This document shows positions 24,701 to 34,983 of a DNA stretch of 64,000 nucleotides, piece by piece. The DNA lies in the NCBI RefSeq assembly GCF_024868665.1, contig NC_079914.1:4970691-5034690 (forward strand), in the 5' to 3' direction. Made by a program: the position numbers and the translations under genes. Position 1 is the stretch's first letter; each line of letters starts with the position of its first letter. The notes under the pieces were generated by a model that saw nothing but the letters and a program-made list of their open reading frames with translations, was not told where the DNA came from and ran no database searches. The stretch is from Triplophysa rosa (lineage: Eukaryota; Chordata; Actinopteri; Cypriniformes; Nemacheilidae).

Positions 24701-26468
24701 AGCAATAATTTTATTTAGTGTATATTACAATAAACCCACATTCTCAGATATGCTGTAGTTCGCCTTTTTAACAAAAAAAGGGGTTATGTCCATTTTGTAG
24801 CATACACCTCATATTTTGATGGTTAAATCTAACTTCAGGGCATTAAATGCTAAAATGTTGAACAAGAACTCCCTCTTGTACATACATTTTATTCTCTACT
24901 GCATATTATGCTATAGCATATGCAACTGTGGTGCATAACATCAACTAAAGACAGGTTTTTAATTGTATTTCTTATACATCTTGTTTGTTAAGAGGTTTCT
25001 AATAGCATTTGTGTTGTGCTGTGTGTGAATGTTTCCACACAGACAGATTAACAGAAACACGGCAATGCTTTGGAACAGGACGTTATTTTCTGGTACGTCC
25101 GCACGTGTTCAGCTCTGTTGCGCTACCTAAGATCTGAAGAGACGAGATGTTTCGCAGCCTGATCTGGACAGAGGTCCGGTTGCCGAGCATACACACGGAT
25201 CGCCCCCTCACCTCTGTGGAGGCTGCCATTGGACAGGAGGTTGCCGTAGTAACAGCAATTCGGCAGGCTAGTCAGACAGTGCGTGGCAGCCCACGCAGTT
25301 CACTAACACTACGATTCTCGCTGTCGGGCAAACAGAGGCGGTAGGACGGAACGCGGCCAATAACAACCAGCCATCTTCAGCATGCCTGAATATCAAGCTT
25401 TCAATATTGTATTCATATCTCAACTTTATAACCTTATTTTTGCACAATTGACACAAATACAAGAGCATGTGTTCATTTGTATGTGAATATGCCTCCTATG
25501 AATGTTGTTGAAACAAAACTGCAACTATAAAAAACGTGTTACAGCCTTAATTTTTATATAATCAAATTGGCTGCAAGTTATATTTCATTTAATATTAAAT
25601 ATTATTATTATTAATAGTAGTAGTATTTTGATGAGCGTAAAAACATAACTTATTGTTATGATTACTTATTGATTACACCATATTTTACAGTGTAGGCTAC
25701 ATTTTTGCATTTGTAAATTTAAGATTTACATCAACATAAAACAAACTTATTATTGGAGGTTTACTGTAGTGACGGTGTAATGCAAGAACATTTTCACTGC
25801 TTCTTTTATTTTTATTCTAACACACACACAAACACAAATGTGCGTAGTTATGTCGTTGATTGTTGTAAATTAAGTACAAAGTAAACATTTTTAGCCTGTT
25901 TCAAAACTAGGTAAAACTCGGTATATACACATGCATCCGTTTGCCACTGGTTGCTTTTGCTGTATTGAATAAACTGGTAATTATTTTGTGTTGCAGAACA
26001 CATAAAAATCTATCAATGGCTTGAATTTATTACGGTAAAATATATTTAGTTTGAGCGAATCATTCCAAATTTTAAATATGCTGCGAAAAATAAAGTTGCA
26101 GCTTTTAGACAAAAACAACAATCAAGCTCAGAATCAATAAAACTGCTTTTTTATTTAGTTATTTTTAGTTATTAAAAAGTTATTTTACTCCTATTACCGC
26201 TCTGTTGAGGGATATACTCTCACATTTTCAGCAAAAATCTCATCTATTGTCAGTGAAATCTCATTTTGTCAATGGTGACCTGAATGTTTCGACACATCTC
26301 ATCTCACTACTGTCACCATGCTGAAGTGATCGAGTTGAATATCTGTGACTTCAGGGGCTGAACACTGCACACGATATAGATTTCTAACATTTTTTGGATG
26401 TGGACTTTCAAGGTCTACACTATGGTTCAGAATATAATTTTATAATATATTATGTTAAAGCATATTTT
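24701..26468. other. Non-coding, with one GC-richer CCAAT-bearing patch
   Basis: Mostly AT-rich. From about 25081 to 25390 the sequence becomes GC-richer with several CpGs, and has ATTGG (25229) and CCAAT (25358) boxes, which could be a weak CpG promoter or old exon material. The open frame at 25147-25344 has no recognised domain. Confidence 0.3.
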
Positions 26469-26958
26469 CAGTGTTGGGTAAGTTACTCTGAAAAAGTAAT
26501 TAATTACTAGTTACGTATTACATATTCAATAGTGTAATTAGATTACTGTACAAATTACTATCTCCAAAAAGTATTTAATTACTTATTACTAATTACTTTC
26601 CATATCCTATATCAACCTTGATTAGTTAAGTGATTCAAGGATAGACATGAAACGGCTTATTTAATTCATTCAAATAAATAATATTAAACTACATAAAGTT
26701 CTCTTATTAACTGACCAAAGTATTACAAATGTGAGAATTATACATTAAAGCACAGATTTTAAGGTTAGACTTTGAATTTTGATGTCAATTCCACTATTGC
26801 ACACACATATATTACACAAGTATTTAGTTTAATTTCATCAGATGTAACTGTAATTAAATTGACCCTTTGCTAAGCCATGCCCGAAAACCGCTACAGGCCA
26901 ATCGTGGTTTAGCAACCGTAGGCGCGGGAGGTCTGTCAAGCTTTCGAGCGAGGGAAAC

Positions 26959-27874
26959 ATGCCGAAGCGTTGTGCGTATGGATTGTGTAAATCTGATAGC
27001 CAGTATCCTAAAAGTTTGGACGGGGTGGTGGAATTTTTTCCCTTTCCGAAACCTAAAACCCAAGGGGAGAAATGTCGGACGTGGATCAAGCAGTGTGGAA
27101 GGTCTCATTCACAACTAACTGTGGGACATTCTAAAACGCTTAACGTGAAAAATGCTTAGCGTAGCTTAACGTACCTAAACAGCGATCAAGGAAAACCAAA
27201 TTTCTGTCAAACCTTCCTTGTATTAAATACTTGCTGCTGTCAAAAGAACGAGCTCTTGGTCCGCGGATAAAGTGAATATCACGTTAAGCGTTTTCTCCCC
27301 CATAGAAGTCCATTATAAGGAAACAGCTTAACGTGGCGTAACGTTCCTAAACAACGCACTGTATCATCTCATTTATATTTCTGTCCCTTTTTATCAGAGC
27401 TTTTAGAAACATTTGTGCTGTTTTGTTCCAGGTTGCTCCACAGGCTATTCAGCTCGATTGTAACAACACCGAAGCCAGGAGTTAGCAACTTTATTGCCTT
27501 TCAGCCTCATTTCTAAATATTGGTTTCAGACAGGGCATAAAGATGCCCCTACTGCACTTTTTAACACAATGCACGGTGGCTTTTGAAGTATTAATTACAA
27601 CTAAAATGACAGAAATTTGTCTAAGCCACGTTAATCTGTTTTCTCTTATAATGGACTTCTATGGTGAGAACGCTTAATGTGATATTCACTTTATCCGTGG
27701 ACCAAGAGCTCGTTCTTTTGACAGCAGCATGTGTTTATTAGAAGTAAAATTTGACAGAAGCTTGGTTTTCCTTTATCGCTGTTTAGGCACGTTAAGCGTT
27801 TTTCACGTTAATTGTTTTAGAATGTCCCACTAAAGGTCGACAGGATTAACAAAAACACCTATGTTTGCTCCAAG
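26959..27874 (+). pseudogene. THAP zinc-finger exon, interrupted
   Basis: The ATG at 26959 opens MPKRCAYGLCKSDSQYP, with the C-x4-C pair of a THAP (C2CH) domain. FFPFPKPK and the invariant Trp in RTWIKQCGR follow. The frame is broken after HSQL by a foldback insertion (27118-27830) and resumes in the same phase at 27833 with KVDRINKNTYVCSK, which holds the next Cys of the domain. The exon ends at 27874 with a consensus donor AAG|GTAAGA. The domain's final His and AVPTIF box would lie in the next exon, which is not present. This was the DNA-binding N-terminus of a transposase and is now non-functional. The domain call is firm; family assignment is not. Confidence 0.78.
27118..27830. mobile_element. 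Foldback MITE inserted in the THAP exon
   Basis: TA stands on both sides (27116-27117 and 27831-27832), as in Tc1/mariner-type insertions. The arms are long inverted repeats: GTGGGACATTCTAAAACGC against AATTGTTTTAGAATGTCCCAC. They continue inward with shared CAAAAGAACGAGCTCTTGG and AAGTCCATTATAAG blocks, giving arms of about 200 bp. No coding capacity. Removing it with one TA rejoins the THAP frame exactly. Confidence 0.8.
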
Positions 27875-28486
27875 GTAAGAGCACTCTAATGTTAGCTAGC
27901 TAGCTAACTCAGCACATCATTGCTTGGAAATAATGACGGTTCTTTGTTCATAATGCATATATTTGAACGTAAAATAAGATGATTAAAGGCAAGACGGAAA
28001 TGTGTTTGTGTTGTTGATGATGTATGGCTCAGCTCAGCATCTCTGGCTCTTGCCAGGTCCAAGGCGTAGATTAGACCCACGACGTGTGAGCAGCAGCCTG
28101 GCGCGCTACTAAAATATAAGCGGGAGAATGTTATCATTCATAGGCTTTAGCTTCAATTTTGATTAAATTATTTTCTAATCGGTTGCATATTATGTCGTGG
28201 ATATATCCCTCGAATGCACACTGCAGTCCCTTTTGTCTTGCTCTCTCAGATATTTCACATGTTCGCCAAAAATTACTAATTATTGGGAATGTCTGACACC
28301 TGTGCATACACACTGTAATACACTTGCCAGGCGTGAAAGCTTGACAGTAACTAAGGAGGGCGGGGCTTAGCGAAGGGTCAATTACAGAAAAAATTTGAGT
28401 AATCCCTTACTTTTTCCAAGGGAAAAGTAATTAAATTACAGTAACTAATTACTTAGTAACTAGTTACACCCAACACTGCATATTTT

Positions 28487-29728
28487 CAAAAAGCAGTGTG
28501 TACGATAAGAGTACTTTAAATGTTCCTGAAATGTAGTTTTTTTTAGTTTTATTAATATTTTAAATTAGCTTTTATTTTTAGATCTTTCGTTTTTATGTTA
28601 ATTTTAGATAATGTTTTAGCAATTTTGGTAAATGCTTTTGTCATTTCATAATTTATTTGTTTATTTTTATATTTTGCTATATAATATTAATTCATTTATA
28701 TTTTAGCTTTATTTTTATTTTTTGTTTATATTATAATTTTAGTGCTTTAAACTTATTTCAGTTTATTTTTGAAGCAACATTTCAAATTTTCCTTTAGTTA
28801 AGTTTTTCCAACAATTTTTATGTTAATGTTTTATTTGATTTCAATGAGCAGAGACGTTTTCAACGTTTTAATTTGAGTAAACTAAAATAACCTTGGGGCA
28901 TACAGTGTCAAGATCATCAATGGAGTTGTTATTTGCAGTTTTCGTGAGTAGCACGACACGAATCAGTGATCTTGACCCATCCGAGTCATCTTTATGTCAA
29001 AAGGAATGGCAATTAAATTATAACCAGGCCTACAGCGATCTCTCACAAGCGCTAACAAGATGTGTAGCACTTCTTCAGAAAACCCAAGGTAATTATCTGT
29101 TTAGCATCTGGCCTGTTTCAACACTCTGTCATGCTGCCCAAGTACTGCCCGAAAACTGTGGAGGCGTGTCACTCTTGGAGTTGGAGAGGTGTCAGTTAAT
29201 GAATCCTTATGGAAGATAACTGGTATGTACTTGGTCATTTAATAGTATTCATTTATTTTGTCTAAAGAGCTAACAATGAGTGTAGTCTACAAAACTGTGT
29301 TGAACCTAATTAACCTAAAAATATAAATAAAGTGGTATTAGGGTAAAAAGGCACTGATTTGTTGCTTGACCTCCTTGAGAAAGTTGTTAGTGATGGAAAT
29401 ACGTTGTGAGTCGTCTTTAACACACTAACACATTCAGAGACACTTTAACCCCACAGTACAACTTCCTCTCCGTTGAAACCAGACATAGGTGCCGTGGTCG
29501 ATCAAGTGAGCGTGTGAATCCCGACGGAACACGTCGCAACCTGGCACCATGTTTTGCTTCAGGCTCCGTCGCCAACACATTTTACCTTCCTGAGGTCGTG
29601 ACCTATCTGCATCTGTATCAAATCCACTACAAGGGTTGGAACAGTGTCGGAAAGTAACCACCTAGGTACTGTACAGATGCTACTAAATGAACAACATTAG
29701 AGTAGCTTTGAGTAACAAAGATATTTTT
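28487..29728. other. Non-coding, nothing firmly recognised
   Basis: 28.5-28.85 kb is a T-rich, low-complexity stretch. A plus-strand frame from the ATG at 28920 to 29219 (about 100 codons) starts with a hydrophobic run but matches no family I know, and its region lacks a clear splice pair. The minus frame at 29434-29661 is likewise unrecognised. Confidence 0.3.
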
Positions 29729-29998
29729 TAGATCTGTCAAACAATTAAACGCATCCAGAATAAAAGTTTGTGTTTACATTTAATTTTAATTACATTATTT
29801 TGTATTTCTATTCATATACATGTATACATACATTTAGAATATATTTACATGTATTTGTTTATATTTACCAATAATTTAAATTTAATTTAAAATGTATGAA
29901 TACAATATTTATATGCACACAGCATATAAAATAATATATATTATGTTAACACAATTTTTTTTCAGGATGCAATTAATCTTGATTAATAGTTTTTAATC
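29729..29998. mobile_element. hAT MITE, TAGGGCTGTCAAACG family, decayed copy
   Basis: TAGATCTGTCAAACAATTAAACG at the left retains the family start. ATCCAGAATAAAAGTTTGTG follows, and GGATGCAATTAATCTTGATT stands near the right end. The terminal bases have diverged and no target duplication can be read, so it is older than the copies at 13479 and 32778. Confidence 0.75.
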
Positions 29999-31603
29999 GA
30001 ATATTTTTGTACGTTTTTTAAGTCACTTCATATATACAGGCGTACATTTACAATCAAGCAAGTACATCAGTTCATATAGATCGTTTATTTCACGTGAAAT
30101 GTTGAAAATATTACCTAACTTCTTACAGCAAGTAAGTTACATAAAGCTTCAAGTCAAAAAATGGCATTTACTATGCATATTGCATAAAAAATGTGATGTG
30201 TTTCCAAATGAAAGAAAAAAGAATGAATATAATACATTTAATGTAAATAAATGAAATAAACAAATAAAAAGATAACAATAATTAAAAATATGTCAATTAT
30301 TTAAAGTAAATAAAGTAAATAAATAAACAAATAAAATAAAATATACCATAAATAAAATGAAGTAATAAAATAAAATAAAATTAACAAATAATTTAAAATG
30401 TGAGGCTGAATTATATTTTAATTTATTATTCTGTGGCTTTTGAGATTAAAATCATTTGACAATTGTTAAAATTAAAAGAAACATTTTTCCACATTAAAAA
30501 TACATTCAAATGTAAATGTAGTTTGTAGTTTACGTGTGTTTATGTAGTTTTCAACTGCTTTAAATAACGAATAGTTGAAGATCCTGTGTCGGTCAATTAT
30601 GCTTTATAGCTACCCGAGAAAATCAAATCTGAATTATAAACCCTAAAGGAGGTGCGAGTAAGACATGGTTTTCTAATGTTGCTGAACGCGAGAGCACTAT
30701 AAGTGACAGTTAACCAGGATGAAGTGACAGTGTGACACAAGGTTTCATCATTCTGACGGGATGAAAACAAAAAAGCGTACGCTTCTAACGTCTTTGGTGG
30801 CTTGCCCCCACAGGCAACATCGCAGGTGGGGGTCGGTCCAAAGGGGTCTTGACGTGGTTGTGTGTAAAAGAGAGCTGAGTGCAGTAATAAAGTATGGAAC
30901 ATGGGTGCATTAATAACATGCTTTTATGGAATAGGTGAAAATGTCAAATCCCAACGTCGCTTGGTTTAGCAATGCCATGAATACAAGACTCCCTTGAAGT
31001 TCACAGGAGAAACCCCATAGTAGCATTAGATGAATTTATATGCCGGTAAGCAGGCATTGGTGAAAAGGAAAACCAGACAGACATACAGATCTTTCTATTT
31101 TTCTTATTCTATTCCTGAGCAGAAAGTATTTTCAGTCTGGCATCTGTGATCATATTGGTATGACAGTTACCGAGGCCTGTGGGAGCAAATGAGCAGTGAC
31201 TTGTGACAAATGTCTCAATGTTGCTGAAACAAATGGTCCTGGAGAGATCAGATTTTGTAATGAGCAGCTGATGTCATGAACAGCATGAAGCGTCTCTAAT
31301 ATAAGATAATAATTCAAGCGTGCTGGGAAGTTATGTAATAATCGTAACATTACCTGACATCTAAGACATAAGCCACAGTTCTCCATTGGTATGACTAATC
31401 TGTGTGACTGATAAATTAGCCCAGTTACATTTTATAAAACATTAGTCAATAGAGAAACCTGTCAGTCAATATAAAGCCTCAACTGTTATGCCACATCAAC
31501 CTCAGGCATGTAGTGTATGATCACGCCATCCACTGCATTTTTAGGAATGTCAACAACCTTCTTTAATGTATACTGTATCAACAATTCACCAATAACACAC
31601 AAC
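29999..31603. other. Non-coding, nothing recognised
   Basis: 30.2-30.5 kb is an AAATAAA-rich low-complexity stretch. The 101-codon minus frame at 30597-30902 and the 78-codon one at 31150-31386 have no recognised domain. Confidence 0.3.
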
Positions 31604-31732
31604 TAGGGCTGGATTGGTAATCGGCATAGCGGTGAGCCGATGGGGAAAGGAGCTAGGAAACTCAAAACGCAATCACGCAAGGAAGGTAACCGATGGGCCA
31701 CTTGGCCGCTTTTTGGCCCCAGTCCAGCCCTG
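31604..31732. mobile_element. 129-bp hAT MITE
   Basis: Ends TAGGGCTGGATTGG and CCAGTCCAGCCCTG are inverted repeats. Both flanks are the identical octamer CACACAAC (31596-31603 and 31733-31740). GCCGATGGG and CCGATGGGCC repeat inside. It is too small to encode anything. Confidence 0.87.
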
Positions 31733-31740
31733 CACACAAC

Positions 31741-32777
31741 ATTAAGGAACAATATACACAAAAAAAGCTGTTGGTTGTTGTGGTAAACTACAATCTGCTT
31801 TCTATAGGAAAATTTACTAGTAACATTACAAGCTAAAGTAACTTGCTATTTCATAATGTTTCATATAAATAAGTGGTATTATGTATTATGTGTAATGTAT
31901 ATATTATTTTAAAATAATGTTATTTATTTGTAATATTATACTTTTTGTATTTTACTGCGTGAATTTTACTTTATATTTAAAAAAGTGAAATAAATATATA
32001 AAGAACATATAAGCATTAAAGAATTTTGTTTAGCACTGACATTAAAACAAGTCAACTACATTATTATTATTATTAACATTTTATTTATATTATAGAATTA
32101 TTGTTTTTGTCAATTTTTGTTGTTAAATATTGTACTTATTATTGAATATAATTCTTTTTAATTAAATATGATTATATAATATTTATTGTGAATTATGTTT
32201 ATTTAATATATATATTATATACTGTATATATATATATATATATATATAGACCACTTAAAAAGACGTAAACAACACTGGTCTAACGCTGGTCCAGAATAAC
32301 TTCCTGTTTTATTTTATTTTATTTTTTAAATTACACAAACGTTTGAACAAAATACAACTAACGTAACATTCAGAATCAAAATGTTAAACAAATATTCATT
32401 CATCTATGTATTTAATTACGTAAGATATTCTATTCTATTAAATAAATACAAAGAACCAGACGTGCTTCAGGACCAGTGCTTATATCTTGCGAAGCGGTCT
32501 ATGATATAATAATATACTATTTGATTATATTTATTATATTGATATATTGATTACATTGATTAAATATTTTATTCAATGAATATAATTATTGTAAAAATTA
32601 TATTAAATTATGGTGAATTATAAGATATTTAACAACAAAAATGTTAACATTGAACAATAACAGCAACAACAAGCAGTTTTTAGAATTTTATAATCTGGAT
32701 AATCTATGATTGATTTTTAGAGAACTGAATTTCAAATATACAGACTTAAAACTTTCCACACGCACAACAATATTAAC
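31741..32777. other. AT-rich non-coding with (TA)n run
   Basis: Very AT-rich throughout. An alternating TATATA run lies at about 32205-32249. TTAATATAATA-type strings at 32.1-32.2 kb and 32.5-32.6 kb are partly complementary, but composition alone may explain this. Confidence 0.4.
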
Positions 32778-33132
32778 TATGGCTGTGAAACGATTAATCG
32801 TGATTAATCGCATCCAGAATAAAAGTTTGTGTTTACGTAATTTATGTCGGTATACTGTGCTAATTAATTTTGTATTTATGAACACACACACATAAATGCA
32901 TTTATTTTAGAAAAATATAAAATATAACAATAAATAACGTTTATTTGGAATTTAAATTATTGGTAAATATAAATTAATACATTTAAATATTTCCTAAATA
33001 TATAGACAAGTATGTGTATGTTTTGTGTTTATAAATACAAAATTAATATGTACTGTACACAGATATATATGATGTAAACACAAACTTTTATTCTGGATGT
33101 TATTAATCGCGATTAATCGTTTGACAGCCCTA
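32778..33132. mobile_element. hAT MITE, TAGGGCTGTCAAACG family, copy 3
   Basis: Starts TATGGCTGTGAAACGATTAA (two terminal changes from the family) and ends ATTAATCGTTTGACAGCCCTA. Both flanks are the identical octamer ATATTAAC (32770-32777 and 33133-33140). It shares the ATCCAGAATAAAAGTTTGTG block with the other copies. Confidence 0.92.
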
Positions 33133-33140
33133 ATATTAAC

Positions 33141-34595
33141 ACATTACTAATTAAACACACATCAATCTGAAGATGGCAAAGTGCATCTGCCAGACCAACC
33201 ACAGCCAAACTATCAAACAGCAAATCTCTAAAACATTGTTCAATAATTAGTCACAACTCATTTTATCGCCGACACTGGCTTTCGATAAGAGCGGCAGCTT
33301 TGGTCAGAGTCCCAGAAACATTGGCGTTCCTAATGGAGATTGTTTGTAACAAGCCATTACGACAACAGTTTCCACGTGACTGGCTGCCTGCCCAGTCCAC
33401 ATCTCTCTAACCGATGCCGTGGAGCGTGAATCCCCGCTATCTGCCCAGCTGCAGCCTCGCGTCACTTTGTGTTCCCCCTGTTACGCAACCTTTAATCGAT
33501 ACGAATTAGTCCTCTTCTTTTCTGCTGGCCACCAAATTAGCCTGTATTAGGAGTCCTGTCAGAATCCTGTAGGTTTAAAATTAGTCCTAACAGGAAATTA
33601 AATGAAAATGAACATTCTTTCTCAAAAAGCAGTAAGCAACGACGTTATAAATCTGAGGTGGTTGCATCATCCCAGAAGGAAATGTTATTGATATTGGTCT
33701 TTCATCTCTGAGATTGACGATTTTGTTTTATTGAAGTATCAATTTAGTCTCAGATGTTTCTCCTAAATTTGCTTATGGGAGAAATTAAAACGGATACAAA
33801 TGATTAAAATTCATGAAGAGTATGGAGGTGTCAAATAAATGTAGATTGTAGAGGTAAAATAATCTGAATTTGGCTAAAATTGATGAGAAACATTTGAGTT
33901 CATATTGAAATCTTCACATATGGCTAATCTGAGCTCAGTTTGTGCTTTCTTACGAGATGTCTTCCATGTCAAAAGGCCGCTGCTGTTTACGCAACACAAG
34001 AGAAAAGCAGACGCAGTGAATTGCATTGTCATTCCTACACTAATGCTTGTCAATCCTCAGGCTCATAAAACACACTGTCAGAGTTCGTCTTCCCTCTTTT
34101 GTAAGAAGGGCAACACATTCGTGTCTTCTACAAAGCTTCTCCTGCTTTATAATTATTCAAATCATCTTCACATGCGTTTTCTTAGGTAACATAAAAGACG
34201 TCTTTGATGTTCAAGGTTCATAATGTTCAATCTGCATAAAGCTTTGAATTCGGAGTAAAACGCAAGTACGCATAAAGGCCTTCCGAGGGTTGGCGACAAT
34301 CTAAAATCGCATTAAAACATTCTTAATAATAATCTTCCTTAAAGATTAACAATTGTTAATACTTTAAGTTTAAATGCAAAATCTATGCAGCACCAAACAG
34401 ATATCTGAAAAGGTTTTCCAAGAAACACTTCTAATGCCCTCCTTATTCTGTGGGCTGGACAAACATGTAGCCACACCCCAAAATCATGCCACTGGCTGAT
34501 CTAGAAATGCTTTGAAAAATATTTCAAGTGCAACCGAGACAATGGGCCTTTTATGATTTAACACAAGCAAGGCTTTTGTGTGAAAAGTAAATCTG
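33141..34595. other. Non-coding, nothing firmly recognised
   Basis: 33.25-33.55 kb is more balanced in composition and free of repeat hallmarks, so it could be conserved intronic sequence, but nothing here proves it. The plus frame at 33905-34189 has no recognised domain. The DIRS element begins at 34596. Confidence 0.3.
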
Positions 34596-34617
34596 GTTCC
34601 CTTTCTGTCGGTCTCTC

Positions 34618-34780
34618 GACGTTGTGTCGAACCGACAGATGGAGTTCGTCCCTGAGAACCAATCGCTTCCGACTACTTAGAAAAGGCCAATGAAAATTGG
34701 CGAATGAAATTTGCATGCCGGACTCCGCCCCCGGAAATCCGGGTATAAAAGGGAGACGGTGTGCTTCATTCATTCACCTT
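34618..34780 (+). repeat. DIRS left inverted terminal repeat
   Basis: 163 bp from GACGTTGTGTCGAACCG to CATTCATTCACCTT. It matches the complement of 40112-40274 with few differences. The preceding 22 bp (34596-34617, GTTCCCTTTCTGTCGG onward) are unique to the left tip. Confidence 0.9.
34659..34751 (+). promoter_or_regulatory. Probable DIRS promoter inside the terminal repeat
   Basis: In order: a CCAAT box at 34659-34663, an inverted pair CCAAT/ATTGG at 34687-34700, a perfect octamer ATTTGCAT at 34709-34716 (POU-factor site), a CTCCGCCCCC GC box near 34722-34731, and TATAAAAG at 34744-34751. The octamer, CCAAT pair and TATA box are preserved in the copies at 40112-40274 (inverted) and 63777-64000; the GC box reads CTCCGACCCC in the right repeat. 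Transcription would start just upstream of the gag region. Confidence 0.6.
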
Positions 34781-34983
34781 TTGTTCTTCGGAGCCTTCGC
34801 TTATGAAGATCAACTCTCGCTACTACTTAGCAACTCCAGATTTCCGGTTCTACGACGTGGTGCAGCGGACGGTCCCTTCCTGCGGCGACTTCCCTGGGCG
34901 TCTCTGCGGTTCCAGAGGTGTTCGAGCTAGCAGACGGTGCCACATCGTCTGCATTCTAAAAGAGCAAATTTCTCCAGCGTGGC

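Larger units (their letters stand above)
26862..28382 (+). mobile_element. THAP-domain DNA transposon remnant
   Basis: Sequence inserted into the hAT MITE, placed by comparison with the empty copy at 40714-41205. Ends are GACCCTTTGCTAAGCCATGC and GCGGGGCTTAGCGAAGGGTC, inverted repeats of about 20 bp. AATT stands on both sides and may be a 4-bp duplication, though the site is ambiguous. The left half encodes a THAP domain exon on the plus strand. Beyond its splice donor only about 500 bp remain, too little for a full transposase, so it is a deleted derivative. THAP domains are the DNA-binding part of P-like and some Kolobok transposases; which family this is I cannot say. Confidence 0.75.
26469..28478. 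mobile_element. hAT MITE carrying a nested THAP transposon
   Basis: Starts CAGTGTTGGGTAAGTTAC and ends GTAACTAGTTACACCCAACACTG-type sequence, with the identical octamer CATATTTT on both sides (26461-26468 and 28479-28486). The host element is 26469-26861 plus 28383-28478, about 490 bp, and matches the uninterrupted copy at 40714-41205 almost throughout. Both ends are rich in AATTACTAATTAC-type motifs. Non-coding itself. Confidence 0.92.

Noticed and set aside
32100..32640. Apparent long inverted repeat in AT-rich sequence
   Set aside because: Matches are short and explained by extreme AT content; no clean ends or target duplication.
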